Shown piece after piece: positions 50,938-60,621 of a DNA stretch of 64,000 bases (positions are counted from its first letter, which is position 1; each line of letters begins with the position of its first letter). The notes under the pieces were generated by a model. The model was not told where the DNA came from. It did no database searches and was given only the letters and a program-made list of their open reading frames with translations. This stretch comes from an uncultured Chromatiaceae bacterium. GTDB taxonomy: Bacteria; Pseudomonadota; Gammaproteobacteria; Enterobacterales; Alteromonadaceae. The stretch is taken from NCBI GenBank assembly GCA_937978655.1, contig CALJUX010000023.1:62001-126000 (forward strand). Direction: 5' to 3'. A program made the translations under genes and the position numbers.

Positions 50938-52476
50938 ATGGCATTTCCAACTCCTGTCGCGGTGTCTTCTCTGCAGGCGGCTTTTGCTGCTGACTGGGAT
51001 GCACTGATTTGTATCGCTGAACAATTCCACCAGTTACCATTGCCTGTGCTGAACGAGTTTGTTGCCAGCCATCAGGCTATCGACCAGCGTATTGGTCGTG
51101 AGACGGTGACGTTAATCTGTGATTCAGCCCCGGGCAAACGGTTAATTTTGGCACCAACCGGCCCGTTGCTGCGTGACTACGATGATGTCCGTTGTGTTGC
51201 CGATGTGGCAAAAATTGCTATTCAGCAAGCAAAAGCGGCAGGGGCAGTGCGCCCGCTGATATGGCTGCAAACTCCGGCCGATCCACGTTACAGTCAGGCA
51301 CTGAGTGTGGCTTATCTGGCGGCAGCGCAGGCGCTGTGGCAACCACTGGAAGGCCGGGAAGCTCGTGGCGAAGCGCTGGTTGAACCGGTGCAAAGCATTG
51401 GATTACTGGGTCTTGATGATCAGCAAAGCAAGTTTCTCGCAGCCACCGAAGCAGGTCGGCGTCTGGCCCGTGATCTTTGTGGTACTGAGCCAGAACGGAT
51501 GACGCCACTGCGCTTTGCCGACTACTGTGTTGACGCATTCGCGCATACTGCAGTGAAAGTGAAGGTTGAAACCAATACTGAACAGCTGTTAGCTGATTAT
51601 CCTTTGTTGATGGCGGTTGCCCGCAGCTCACTGGCGGTGGCCCGACATAAGCCTGCTGTGATCAGGCTGGAATATTTGCCTGCCGGTGAAGTGACGCAAA
51701 CGCTGTTATTCGCAGGGAAAGGGCTGGTGTACGACACCGGCGGCGCCGATCTGAAAATCAACGGCGGTATGGCGGGGATGAGTCGCGATAAAGGCGGTGC
51801 AGCGGCGGTGGCCGGTTTTATGAAAACGGTCGCGTTACTGAAACCTGCCGGACTGCGGGTGATTGCCGAAATTGGCGCCGTGCGCAACAGTATCGGTTCT
51901 GACGCTTTTGTCGCTGACGAAATTATTACCAGTCATGCCGGTGTCCGGGTGCGGATTGGCAATACTGATGCGGAAGGCCGTCTGGTGCTGGCTGATTTAA
52001 TGTCGCATTTGCGTCTGAAAGCTAAAGATGCTGTCAATCCGACCTTATTCTCGGTTGCAACCCTGACCGGCCACGCAGCAAGGGCCGTTGGTCCTTATAC
52101 CGCACTGGTTGAAAATGGTGCGGCTCGCAAAGCCGGAGTGTCAGCACAGATTGCTCAGGCTGGCGAAATTTGGGCAGATCCGTCAGAGCTGTCATCCAGC
52201 CGGCGTGAAGATTTTGCCTTTATCCGCGCGCGCAGTTGTGCTGATGATGTGCTGAGTTGTAATAATGCACCATCTTCTGTGACGGCGCGTGGCCATCAGT
52301 TTCCGATGGCGTTTCTGGTGGTCGCTGCAGGGCTAGACCCAAGTTCGGCATTGTCCGGCGGATTGCCTTATGTTCACATTGATATTGCCGGTAGTGGTGT
52401 CGATGGTGGGGACTGGCAGCACGGCAAACCTTCGGCGGCGCCGGTCAGCAGCCTGGCGGCGTGCTATCTAAGCTAA
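50938..52476 (+). CDS. M17-family leucyl aminopeptidase
   Basis: A 512-residue two-domain metallopeptidase. Metal and catalytic residues lie in GKGLVYDTGGADLK, SRDKGGAAAV and NTDAEGRLVL. The middle signature reads R-D-K-G-G where most members have K-x-D-M, but the metal-binding Asp is kept. The N-terminal domain is divergent. It follows nqrM by 37 bases. Distinct from pepB in this window. Confidence 0.88.
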   Translation: MAFPTPVAVSSLQAAFAADWDALICIAEQFHQLPLPVLNEFVASHQAIDQRIGRETVTLICDSAPGKRLILAPTGPLLRDYDDVRCVADVAKIAIQQAKAAGAVRPLIWLQTPADPRYSQALSVAYLAAAQALWQPLEGREARGEALVEPVQSIGLLGLDDQQSKFLAATEAGRRLARDLCGTEPERMTPLRFADYCVDAFAHTAVKVKVETNTEQLLADYPLLMAVARSSLAVARHKPAVIRLEYLPAGEVTQTLLFAGKGLVYDTGGADLKINGGMAGMSRDKGGAAAVAGFMKTVALLKPAGLRVIAEIGAVRNSIGSDAFVADEIITSHAGVRVRIGNTDAEGRLVLADLMSHLRLKAKDAVNPTLFSVATLTGHAARAVGPYTALVENGAARKAGVSAQIAQAGEIWADPSELSSSRREDFAFIRARSCADDVLSCNNAPSSVTARGHQFPMAFLVVAAGLDPSSALSGGLPYVHIDIAGSGVDGGDWQHGKPSAAPVSSLAACYLS

Positions 52477-52541
52477 AGCGCCTGCTCCGGACTGCTGTGG
52501 TATCAATACTGCAGCGGTCAGGGGCCGCCTGCTGAAATCTG

Positions 52542-52570
52542 TTGTCGGTTCAGTTGCGTCTGTTTATGCT
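52542..52570 (+). promoter_or_regulatory. Candidate promoter of the hybrid kinase operon
   Basis: TTGTCG (52542-52547) and TATGCT (52565-52570) with a 17-base spacer, 31 bases before the ATG. Confidence 0.4.
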
Positions 52571-52601
52571 GTAGTGACTACTGAGTCAGGTTAATGGACG
52601 A

Positions 52602-55277
52602 ATGAGACTCCGCGAAACTCTTGTTATTTATATGTTTCCTTTAATGGTATTGCCCACTTTAGCTTTTGGCTATCTGGCATACCGTTACAGCGAATCCTCT
52701 TTTGCGCAGCAGGCCTTTATCAAGGTCGCACAGCATCTTGAACTCCAGCAACAGAAACTGAGCACGTATCTGCGCAATCATCAGATGCAATTGCAGCATT
52801 TAAGTCAGGCGGACGCCACGCTGGATTTTTTAAATGAACAAGCTGCACCCGAGCGAAGCCAGGCTCTGGTTACCCAGTTAAAACAGTATCAAAAAGTCCA
52901 TGCCGATGCCGAGCAGCTGAAACTGCTGCGATTAAGCGGGGAACTGGCGTTCCAGCATCCGGCCGCAAACAGCACGGCTGGCGGCAATAACATCAGGTTT
53001 CGGGCCGATTATTTTACCTCGCTGCAGGGGATGATCGAGGACGCTGGTATCTTCATCAGCCGGGAGTCCGATCAGCAGGAGCTGAAAGTGATCCTGGCGC
53101 AGAAAATCTATCAGTATGCGCGTGATTCCAATGATATTGACCGGCTTTGGGGTTATCTGGTGGTGAATCTCAATACTGATATGCTCGATGAAGTGGTAAA
53201 CAACCGTTTATTGTCGTCCAACGTTAATTTGATCGTCAGTCCCGGTGGCATTATCACCTATGCGGACAAGCCCAGTTTGATAGGCAGTGCGCTGGCTCCG
53301 ACTAATTTTGCCCAGGTACAGCAGTCGGTCGGTGCCGAGCGGCTGCAGAAAATAGTGCTGTTGGGGAAGCCGATGCTGGTGCTCGGGGCTGCCTTACCAG
53401 GTAATTTTATGCTGGTCAGCGCTGTGGATGAAACGGAGCTGATGTCGGTCGCAGATTTCCTGCCGATATTGTTGTTTTTGCTTAGTATTTTGTTTGCAAT
53501 TGGCTTGCCGCTGTTATGTTACTGGTTATTGGTGAAGTACATTTTTGAGCCGATTAAAGTGTTGACTGAAGCAAAAACCGCCGTCGGGCGCGGTGACCTG
53601 AGTACGCTGCTGACGGTAAAAAAGCAAGATGAACTGGGGGATATGTTTGCCGCATTTAACGTGATGGTCCGGCAATTGCGGGTATATCGTGAACGCGAGC
53701 GCGCATATAAACAGCAGCTGGAAGAAAAAGTTCAGAAGCGGACTCAGGATTTAGCCAGAGCTAACAGTAATCTGGCCAGCGCGAATCAGCAGCTGATTAT
53801 GGCCCGCGAGTCGGCGGAACAGGCCAACCGGCTGAAAAGTGTGTTTCTGGCCAATATGAGCCATGAGATCCGCACGCCGCTGACCGCAATTATCGGTTTT
53901 AGCGAGCAGGCCATTATCGAAACCGACCATGAGCAGATCACCGATTATCTCAAACGTGTGTTGCGCAGTGGCGACCACTTATTAAATCTGATCAACGACA
54001 TCCTCGATTTGTCGAAAATCGAAGCGGATAAACTGGAACTGTCATTGGTGCAGTTTAATTTCCTGCAACTGATTGATGATATTTATCAGCAGGCAAAAAA
54101 TCAGGCACAGGCCAAAGCGCTGGATTGTGTGCTGGAGCTGAATTACCCGCTGCCGGCGCAGTTGCGTACCGACGAATTGCGATTCCGTCAGGTGCTGCTG
54201 AATCTGACCAGCAACGCGCTGAAGTTCACTCAACGCGGTAAAATTATCATTCAGGTCAGTTATCAGTCCGGTGAGGAACTGCTGATAATCCGGATTAAAG
54301 ATACCGGGATTGGCATGAGCGCTGACGAGCTGACCAAGTTGTTTCAGCCATTTGTCCAGGCCGATGCAACAGTGACACGCAATTTTGGCGGCACGGGTCT
54401 TGGCCTGGTGATTTCGAAAAAGCTGATGCAGCAGATGGATGGCGATATCCGGGTTGAAAGTGTGAAAGGGCTTGGCAGTTGCTTTGAGATCCGTATGCAC
54501 TGTGAAACCCAACAAATCAGCTTGGTCGACAGCTTTGAGCCTGTCAGTAACCCGGATGCGGTTCAGCCTGAATCTGATTGTCTGCCGCAGCTGAAGATCC
54601 TGGTCGCCGAAGACAATACCGATAACCAGCTGCTGGTTGCGGTGCTGCTGCGCAAAATTAATGCCGAATTTACCATGGTGGCAAATGGCCATCAGGCCGT
54701 GCAGAAACTGTTACTGGATGATTATGATCTGGTGTTTATGGACATGCAGATGCCGGAGATGGGGGGGGAAGAAGCAACACGCTTAATTCGTCATGCCGGG
54801 ATTGATGTGCCGATTATCGCGCTGACCGCCAACGTGATGCGGGAAGATCATCAGCGTTATCTGGAAGCGGGTTGTCAGGCCTTGTTGGGGAAACCGATAG
54901 TACAACATGATTTTTATGCGATGATCCGCAGTCATACCCGCAAAGACCGGCATCTGGAACAGGAATTAGCAGCTAGACTGGAATCAGACCCGGCCATTAT
55001 TGCGTTGAAACACGATTTTGCTGAGCGCTTACCGGCACAGCTGGCGCAGCTAGCGTTGTTGCGCGACGACCATAAACTGACCGAATTGCAGTATGAAGCC
55101 CACAGCCTGAAAGGTTGTGCTGGCAGCATGGGCTTTCCGGACATAACCCAACTGGCAGCGGAGCTTGAATTGTCTGCGAAATCGCAGGATGCGCTGGCAT
55201 GCCAGCTGATCATCCAGCGCATGCAACAACGGCTGGCTGAAACCACTACTCTGAATGGAGCTGAGCATGTCAGATGA
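52602..55277 (+). CDS. Hybrid sensor histidine kinase with receiver and Hpt domains
   Basis: An 891-residue membrane kinase that holds a whole phosphorelay. Membrane helices near 8-27 and 286-312 bracket a periplasmic dCache-like sensor; HAMP and a short coiled coil follow. The kinase core has H421 (MSHEIRTPLTAI) and an ATPase domain (DTGIGM, GGTGLGL). The receiver has D714 (LVFMDMQMPEMGG) and the Hpt domain H834 (HSLKG). Its final output regulator is not obvious nearby. A HIT gene overlaps the end and an HDOD gene follows. Confidence 0.93.
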   Translation: MRLRETLVIYMFPLMVLPTLAFGYLAYRYSESSFAQQAFIKVAQHLELQQQKLSTYLRNHQMQLQHLSQADATLDFLNEQAAPERSQALVTQLKQYQKVHADAEQLKLLRLSGELAFQHPAANSTAGGNNIRFRADYFTSLQGMIEDAGIFISRESDQQELKVILAQKIYQYARDSNDIDRLWGYLVVNLNTDMLDEVVNNRLLSSNVNLIVSPGGIITYADKPSLIGSALAPTNFAQVQQSVGAERLQKIVLLGKPMLVLGAALPGNFMLVSAVDETELMSVADFLPILLFLLSILFAIGLPLLCYWLLVKYIFEPIKVLTEAKTAVGRGDLSTLLTVKKQDELGDMFAAFNVMVRQLRVYRERERAYKQQLEEKVQKRTQDLARANSNLASANQQLIMARESAEQANRLKSVFLANMSHEIRTPLTAIIGFSEQAIIETDHEQITDYLKRVLRSGDHLLNLINDILDLSKIEADKLELSLVQFNFLQLIDDIYQQAKNQAQAKALDCVLELNYPLPAQLRTDELRFRQVLLNLTSNALKFTQRGKIIIQVSYQSGEELLIIRIKDTGIGMSADELTKLFQPFVQADATVTRNFGGTGLGLVISKKLMQQMDGDIRVESVKGLGSCFEIRMHCETQQISLVDSFEPVSNPDAVQPESDCLPQLKILVAEDNTDNQLLVAVLLRKINAEFTMVANGHQAVQKLLLDDYDLVFMDMQMPEMGGEEATRLIRHAGIDVPIIALTANVMREDHQRYLEAGCQALLGKPIVQHDFYAMIRSHTRKDRHLEQELAARLESDPAIIALKHDFAERLPAQLAQLALLRDDHKLTELQYEAHSLKGCAGSMGFPDITQLAAELELSAKSQDALACQLIIQRMQQRLAETTTLNGAEHVR

Positions 55278-55680
55278 ATTTCAGCTGCATCCGCAGCTGG
55301 CAACCGATTCGGTCTTGTTGGCGGACTGGCCGTTGTGCCAACTCCGGCTGAGCAATGACCGGCAGTATCCTTGGTTTATTCTGGTGCCACGCCGCGTTGC
55401 GGTGCGGGACGTGATTGACCTGACGGAAGCTGAGCAGGAGCAACTTTGGCGGGAGAGTCGTTTGCTCAGCCAGTGGCTGCGGACCGACTATCAGCCGGAT
55501 AAGCTCAATCTGGCGGCACTTGGCAATATGGTACCGCAACTGCACATTCATCACATTGCGCGTTTTCAGCACGACAAGGCCTGGCCGGCGCCTGTATGGG
55601 GCAAATATCCGCCACAGCCTTATCAGGACACTGAGCTGGCTGAATTACAACAGCGTTGGTCTGTACGTCGTTTTGAATAA
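55267..55680 (+). CDS. HIT-domain protein
   Basis: A 137-residue histidine-triad-like protein: WFILVPRRVAVRDVIDLTEAEQEQLWRE and NMVPQLHIHHIARFQHDKAWPAPVWG. The HIHH block sits where HIT nucleotide hydrolases or transferases keep their catalytic His residues; substrate unknown. The ATG at 55267 has GGAG upstream and overlaps the kinase end by 11 bases. HDOD gene 10 bases downstream. Confidence 0.85.
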   Translation: MSDEFQLHPQLATDSVLLADWPLCQLRLSNDRQYPWFILVPRRVAVRDVIDLTEAEQEQLWRESRLLSQWLRTDYQPDKLNLAALGNMVPQLHIHHIARFQHDKAWPAPVWGKYPPQPYQDTELAELQQRWSVRRFE

Positions 55681-55690
55681 AGGGAGTTTT

Positions 55691-56530
55691 ATGTCGGCTG
55701 ATAATGCACTGTTGACCCTGTTAACCGAGAAACTGCGCAATAACCTGCTGGTCTTGCCGACCTTGCCGGAGATTGCAGTACGGGTGCGGCAGGCTGCTGA
55801 CGACCCGGATATCAACTTACATGCGATGGCGGAAGTGATAGCACGGGATCCGGCGCTGGCTGCGCGCATGCTAAAAGTGGCGAACAGCGCATTCCTCGGA
55901 CGCAGTATTAAAGTGAGTACACTGAATCAGGCGGTGACGCGGATTGGTCTTTCCCAGGTCAAGAATATCGCCACGGCGATGGCGCTGGAGCAGCTGTTTG
56001 TCAGTCAGCATCCGGACGTCATAGGCCAGATGGCTGAACTTTGGCATGACACGATAGACACCACCTGCATCGCTATGGCTTGTTTGAGGTTTTATCAACA
56101 GAATCATAAGCATACATCACTGAATATGGATACCATGACATTGGCTGCGTTGGTGTATCAGATTGGCGCGCTGCCGATCCTGGCCGAAGCAGAAAAGTAT
56201 CCTGCCGTATTTGCCGAACCAGGCTATTTGCGTCACGCGATCAGGGATTTGTCGCCGGCGATCGGCGTGGTGATTCTGCAAAGCTGGTCATTTGCCGATA
56301 TCTTTGTCCGCGTGGTGCAGGACTGGTCCGGGCTGCAGTTGGCTGAGCAGCCTTGTTACACTGATTTTGTCAGACTGGCGGCGATTTCCCGCCAACAGTA
56401 TCCGCTGCGCAGCAATGAAAGCCAGTTATTGGAGACTTATCTGCAGCAAGGCCTGATCCCCAAAGTGGCCTTCATGCAGGAGCCACAGTTACAACAGCAT
56501 TATCAGGACGCGAAAACGATGTTTTTGTAA
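55691..56530 (+). CDS. HDOD-domain signalling protein
   Basis: A 279-residue protein with one HDOD domain over most of its length (LPTLPEIAVRVRQAADDPDINLHAMAEVIARDPALAARMLKVANS is typical). HDOD proteins are catalytically inert relatives of HD phosphohydrolases found in signalling pathways, often those using c-di-GMP. The ATG at 55691 has AGGGAG directly upstream; the frame reaches 55520 inside the HIT gene. Last of a three-gene operon. Confidence 0.9.
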   Translation: MSADNALLTLLTEKLRNNLLVLPTLPEIAVRVRQAADDPDINLHAMAEVIARDPALAARMLKVANSAFLGRSIKVSTLNQAVTRIGLSQVKNIATAMALEQLFVSQHPDVIGQMAELWHDTIDTTCIAMACLRFYQQNHKHTSLNMDTMTLAALVYQIGALPILAEAEKYPAVFAEPGYLRHAIRDLSPAIGVVILQSWSFADIFVRVVQDWSGLQLAEQPCYTDFVRLAAISRQQYPLRSNESQLLETYLQQGLIPKVAFMQEPQLQQHYQDAKTMFL

Positions 56531-56550
56531 GGGACGCTGCTGCGTCCCTT
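56529..56550. terminator. Hairpin between HDOD gene and rdgC
   Basis: AAGGGACGC/GCGTCCCTT with a 4-base loop overlaps the HDOD stop. No T-run follows on either strand, so it may be a weak or factor-assisted terminator between convergent genes. Confidence 0.4.
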
Positions 56551-56562
56551 ACCAATTCCCGT

Positions 56563-57468
56563 TCAGCCTTTTACCAGCGGTTGGACCTGATCTTTAAAGA
56601 CCCGCAGCACCTGGGCCAGCTCGTTTGCCATCACCAGTAAATCAGCATCGAGCCGCAGCACCAAGTCTTCCCAGCCCAGTTCGTCGTTTTTATCTGCCAG
56701 CAGTTCTTCGAACTGCAGTTTTTTAATGCTGCCATCTTCACAAATCACCAGACTCAGCTGTTCCGGCTTGACCAGTTCCAGCTTTGTCACCAGTTTGTCT
56801 TCGAGGTGGCTTTGCACTTCATCTGCTGTGAGCAGGTGGTTACTGAAACGAACTTTCGCCCCTTCTTCATCCGGCGCTTTTAATTCGGCGTCATGGCCGA
56901 GGCTGAAACCTTCTGGCAGTGCCTGATTGCTCAGCCACTGTTGCATGGACTGGCTCAGCTGATTGCTGTCAATCCATGGCACTGCCGGCAGCGATCCCAG
57001 TGCCTTGCGCAGCAACGCCAGCAAGTCTTCAGCCCGGCTGGCAGAACTGGTATTGACAATAAACCAGTTGTTTTTGGCATCGTAAATCGCCTGCGTCACG
57101 GTCGAGCGGCTAAATGCCCGCGGCAGCAATGTTTGAATGAGCTCTTCTTTTAGCGCCTGCTTTTCTTTGCGGCCCAGCGGCCGGCCTTTTTCTGCTTCCA
57201 GCGCGTCAATTTTCGGTTGCAGTTCTTCATTGATCACCGCAGCTGGCAGCACTTTTTCCTGCCGTTTTAATGCGAACACAAACAAGTGATCTTGCTGGTG
57301 GGCGTACGACTTCATGCTGGGATGCAGTGGGAAGGTAAAACCGAGTTTCAGCGCATCCTGGCCCATGCAGGGCGTGAATTTATGCTCAGCCAGGGCAGCA
57401 TCGAGTTTGTCGATATTGAGGTTTAACGGTTCAGTAATTTGATATACACGCAGGTTTTTAAACCACAT
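56563..57468 (-). CDS. rdgC: Recombination-associated protein RdgC
   Basis: A 301-residue DNA-binding protein that forms a ring around duplex DNA and modulates RecA. The start MWFKNLRVYQITEPL matches E. coli RdgC; the frame to 57486 adds six residues. DALEAEKGRPLGRKEKQALKEEL is a conserved block. A promoter with TTGTTG (57530-57525) and TATACT (57508-57503) lies upstream with a 16-base spacer. Confidence 0.95.
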   Translation of the reverse strand: MWFKNLRVYQITEPLNLNIDKLDAALAEHKFTPCMGQDALKLGFTFPLHPSMKSYAHQQDHLFVFALKRQEKVLPAAVINEELQPKIDALEAEKGRPLGRKEKQALKEELIQTLLPRAFSRSTVTQAIYDAKNNWFIVNTSSASRAEDLLALLRKALGSLPAVPWIDSNQLSQSMQQWLSNQALPEGFSLGHDAELKAPDEEGAKVRFSNHLLTADEVQSHLEDKLVTKLELVKPEQLSLVICEDGSIKKLQFEELLADKNDELGWEDLVLRLDADLLVMANELAQVLRVFKDQVQPLVKG

Positions 57469-57502
57469 AGTCAGCAGAGTCCGCAATTCAGAAAAGGGGG
57501 TC

Positions 57503-57530
57503 AGTATAACCGGAAAGGAGAAGGCAACAA
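57503..57530 (-). promoter_or_regulatory. Candidate rdgC promoter
   Basis: Minus-strand TTGTTG and TATACT separated by 16 bases, 34 bases upstream of the rdgC ATG. Confidence 0.4.
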
Positions 57531-57531
57531 C

Positions 57532-57560
57532 CCGGCGACGTCAGAAAGCAACGTCGCCGG
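57532..57560 (-). terminator. Hairpin after the histidine kinase gene
   Basis: A perfect 10-base stem CCGGCGACGT/ACGTCGCCGG with a 9-base loop, 12 bases past the kinase stop and just before the rdgC promoter. Only a broken T-rich tract follows (GTTGTTGCCTT on the minus strand). Confidence 0.5.
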
Positions 57561-57572
57561 CGAGATGATTGC

Positions 57573-59315
57573 TCAACGTTTCAGCACTTTGGGGAAACGA
57601 ATATGGTAGGCCAGGCCCTGGCCAGGCTCACTGCGCACCTGAATGCTGCCACCAAGTGTCTGGCGCACCAGGTTATAAGTGATATGAGTACCCAAGCCGC
57701 TGCCGCCCTGGTCGCGTTTGGTGGTAAAAAATGGGTGGAATAACTTTTCCAGTTGTTCCGGCGTCAGGCCTTTGCCGTTATCACTGTAATTGATATCCAC
57801 TATATTGCCTTCATCGATGACCGTAATGTTGATATTGCCTTCGTCCATCTCTTCAAAACCATGGATCAGTGAATTCATCAGCAGGTTGGTAAAAATCTGC
57901 GGAATGGCACCGGCCGGACAACTCAGCACCAGATTTTCCGGACAATTCACTTCGATATGGTGTTTGGTCTTTTTAAAATGCGGCTGCAGCGAGCGGATGA
58001 TTTCATTCAGATAATCCGCCAGCTGAATAGTGCGGATCGCTTCACTGGTCTGGTCGACCGCGATTTGTTTAAAGCTGGCGATGAGTTCTGAAGCACGCAC
58101 CAGATTGGTGTTGAGCAATTCGGTACCTTGTTTGGCTTCTTCGATAAAATGCTCCAGCGCTTTAGGCGACAGGCTCTTTTCCTGATAAGCATGTTCCAGC
58201 GTAGCCAGTTTTTCCGCCAGGAAACTGGTTGCGGTGACGCCAATGCCAACCGGTGTGTTTACTTCGTGGGTAATACCGGCGACCAGCCCGCCCAATGCCG
58301 CCATTTTTTCTGATTGCACCAGCCGGTCCTGCGCCTGGCGTAAATCATTGACCAGTTTTTCCAGCTCGGTTTGTTTGTTGCGCAGCGCGTCTTCGGTATG
58401 ACGGCGGCGTTCAATTTCTTCGCGCAGCGCCTGCTGTTTGACTTCCAGCTCTTGTTTCTGTTGTTGCAGGTCCATCATGGCCTGACTGAGACCAGAGGTT
58501 TTACGCGCTACTTCCTGTTCCAGGATCAGGTTATGCTGGTCGAGTTTTTCGTTACTTTGCAACAATTGTTTCTGCGTACTTTCGAGTTGGCCTTTGTAGT
58601 CCTGCACCCGCGCAATCAGCCGGTTAAAGGCGTCGGCCATCACCGCCAGTTCGTTGGTGTCACCATGCTGGATTTCCACTTTGGTGTCTTCGAGATTATC
58701 CAGTTCAAGCTCTTCGATTTGCTGGGTTAATTCAGCCAGCGGCAATGTGAGCTGTTTACGAAAGGCGATTAAGAACAAAATAATCAGAAAGGTGGTTTTT
58801 AACACCGCATTGCCAATCAGGAAATAGATCCCGACTTTAATCCGGTCCAGCACAATAGTGCGGCTGGAGAACAAGGTAACATCACCGACCTGGGTGGCGC
58901 GGCCGGAAAACTCAAAGATCAGCGGAAAGGTGTAACCAAACAAACCGCTTTGTTGCTCGGTCAGTCGCACGCCTTCTTTGACCAGCTGGTTGCTGTAGCG
59001 CTCGCTGATATCCACATATTGGCCAAGCTGGGTGATCACTGCGCCGCTGTCGTCGCGCACGATGATGCCTTCGATGGACGGGATGGCTAACAGGCCGTCA
59101 GCAATGATCAGCGCCTGTTGCGTATTCAGCTCCCAAATGGCCCGGGTCAAAGAGCCCGAGATAGTTTGTTGTAAGGTGGCCAGTTCGCCATTGATATGAT
59201 TTTTAGTGTTGAAGTACTCGGCCACAATTTGGCCCAGCGTTACGACAAAGGTCAGAATGAAATACACTGACAGCACTTTGGTCAGCAGCTTACGCGATAG
59301 ACTTTTTTGTTGCAT
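57573..59315 (-). CDS. Membrane sensor histidine kinase
   Basis: A 580-residue kinase. Helix near 17-38, a periplasmic sensor region to about 165, a second helix (YFLIGNAVLKTTFLIILFLIAF), HAMP, and a long coiled coil rich in Gln/Glu (about 250-340). H350 lies in GGLVAGITHEVNTPVG, a histidine box of the HPK4-like type, followed by an ATPase domain (DNGKGLT, GGSGLGTHI). The ATG at 59315 has AGGA upstream; the frame to 59372 lacks support. It is divergent from a CheY-like/CheC-like/diguanylate-cyclase operon and may signal to it. Confidence 0.92.
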   Translation of the reverse strand: MQQKSLSRKLLTKVLSVYFILTFVVTLGQIVAEYFNTKNHINGELATLQQTISGSLTRAIWELNTQQALIIADGLLAIPSIEGIIVRDDSGAVITQLGQYVDISERYSNQLVKEGVRLTEQQSGLFGYTFPLIFEFSGRATQVGDVTLFSSRTIVLDRIKVGIYFLIGNAVLKTTFLIILFLIAFRKQLTLPLAELTQQIEELELDNLEDTKVEIQHGDTNELAVMADAFNRLIARVQDYKGQLESTQKQLLQSNEKLDQHNLILEQEVARKTSGLSQAMMDLQQQKQELEVKQQALREEIERRRHTEDALRNKQTELEKLVNDLRQAQDRLVQSEKMAALGGLVAGITHEVNTPVGIGVTATSFLAEKLATLEHAYQEKSLSPKALEHFIEEAKQGTELLNTNLVRASELIASFKQIAVDQTSEAIRTIQLADYLNEIIRSLQPHFKKTKHHIEVNCPENLVLSCPAGAIPQIFTNLLMNSLIHGFEEMDEGNINITVIDEGNIVDINYSDNGKGLTPEQLEKLFHPFFTTKRDQGGSGLGTHITYNLVRQTLGGSIQVRSEPGQGLAYHIRFPKVLKR

Positions 59316-59568
59316 CTGACATCCTGTGGGTTCTGAACGCGCTGCTGACCACGGCAGGCGGCTTATCAGCAAATGCTATAAAATTAGCTAAAAAAAACAA
59401 TAATTAAAATACTTTACTACAGAATTTGCCCCGGTGCATGACGCTGTCCGTGCGGATCGGGCCCGTCGCGTCCTGATGCTGCAAAACTATAGTCTAAATC
59501 TGTCTGCAACGAGAGCACCCACCAGCACAAAAGCCTTCACAGATTTTACAAAGCCCGTGGAACGGATG

Positions 59569-59597
59569 TTGCAATCAGGGGGGCAAGTGGTTATATT
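59569..59597 (+). promoter_or_regulatory. Candidate promoter of the CheY/CheC/GGEEF operon
   Basis: TTGCAA (59569-59574) and TATATT (59592-59597) with a 17-base spacer, 47 bases before the ATG at 59645. The remaining divergent gap 59316-59568 is AT-rich near the kinase and holds no gene that I can support. Confidence 0.55.
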
Positions 59598-59644
59598 TTG
59601 CCCGTAACTTCAAATAATTATTAGAAATCCAGAGGCAGTTCTGC

Positions 59645-60010
59645 ATGGCTTTGCCAGTCCTTATTTGTGACGATTCAATTTTAGCCCGTAAGCAAGTACG
59701 AAAGAGTCTGCCAGACACCTTCGATGCTGAGTTCCAGACGGCGGGCAATGGTATGGAAGCGCTGGCGGTGTTACGCAGTCAGGAGATTGGCCTGGTTTTT
59801 CTCGACCTGACCATGCCGGAACTGGACGGTATCGGTGTGCTTGAAGCCATTAAAACAGAAGCCATCGACTGTTTTGTCATTGTGATCTCTGCAGATATCC
59901 AGCCCGAAATGCAAAAGCGCGTGATGGAGCTTGGCGCTCTGGCGTTTGTGCAAAAGCCGGTCAGCGAAGATAAGATCAACGGCGTGCTGAAACAGTATGG
60001 TTTCATATGA
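59645..60010 (+). CDS. CheY-like single-domain response regulator
   Basis: A 121-residue receiver domain with acidic pocket D9-D10, phosphorylation site D54 (LVFLDLTMPELDG), switch Ser82 and Lys104 (FVQKP). No output domain, so it acts through partners. CAGAGG precedes the ATG. It overlaps the CheC-like gene by 4 bases, which suggests that the phosphatase acts on this receiver. Confidence 0.93.
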   Translation: MALPVLICDDSILARKQVRKSLPDTFDAEFQTAGNGMEALAVLRSQEIGLVFLDLTMPELDGIGVLEAIKTEAIDCFVIVISADIQPEMQKRVMELGALAFVQKPVSEDKINGVLKQYGFI

Positions 60011-60621
60011 ATAAGCTTGGCTTCAGCGAAGAGCAGCGTGACTGCCTGCAGGAAATCATCAACGTCGCAATGGGGCTTGCCAGCGACAAACTGGCGCGTT
60101 TCCTCAATACTTTTGTCCATCTGCAGGTGCCGTCAATTGCCTTAGTCGGTGCTATGCATATTCCGGAAGAATTTGAAAACCGTTATCAGGATGCGGAAGC
60201 CGCGTTGGTCAGCCAGGGGTTCTTCGGTGATGAGGGCGTTCGTGGCGAAGCCATAGTGCTGTATCAGATGGAAAATGCTCACAAAATTTCGGCACTGCTC
60301 GGTTATGAACCGGGTGATGTGTCTGAGATTGAGATGTTAACCGACATCAGTTCCATTCTGACGACAACTTTCTTAAACGGTTTAGCCAGCCAGATTGAAA
60401 ACAGTTTGTCATATTCAGCGCCCAGAATACTGTCGTCGCGCCATGGCAATGTTGCCGACGTGCTGAAAAATACCTCGTTTCACTGGGAGCATGCATTAAA
60501 AGTGGATATCAGTTACCAGCTGATCGATCACTCATTTAACTGCGACATGATTTTGTTAATTCCCGGCGAAGCGGTGACCAATATTAAACATATTCTGGAT
60601 CGGATCCTGGAAGCCTATTGA
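60007..60621 (+). CDS. CheC-like phosphatase
   Basis: A 204-residue CheC/CheX-family protein that would dephosphorylate CheY-type receivers. The active-site signature D-x3-E-x2-N-x22-P is exact: D12, E16, N19 and P42. The second copy of the signature, near TDISSILTTTFLN, has Asp and Ser in place of Glu and Asn, so only one site looks active. Overlaps both neighbours. No chemotaxis genes are nearby. Confidence 0.88.
   Translation: MNKLGFSEEQRDCLQEIINVAMGLASDKLARFLNTFVHLQVPSIALVGAMHIPEEFENRYQDAEAALVSQGFFGDEGVRGEAIVLYQMENAHKISALLGYEPGDVSEIEMLTDISSILTTTFLNGLASQIENSLSYSAPRILSSRHGNVADVLKNTSFHWEHALKVDISYQLIDHSFNCDMILLIPGEAVTNIKHILDRILEAY

Noticed and set aside
54042..54692. 216-codon open frame on the minus strand inside the hybrid kinase gene
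   Set aside because: It is fully antisense to a well-supported kinase core with clear motifs; no ribosome site and no recognisable domain.
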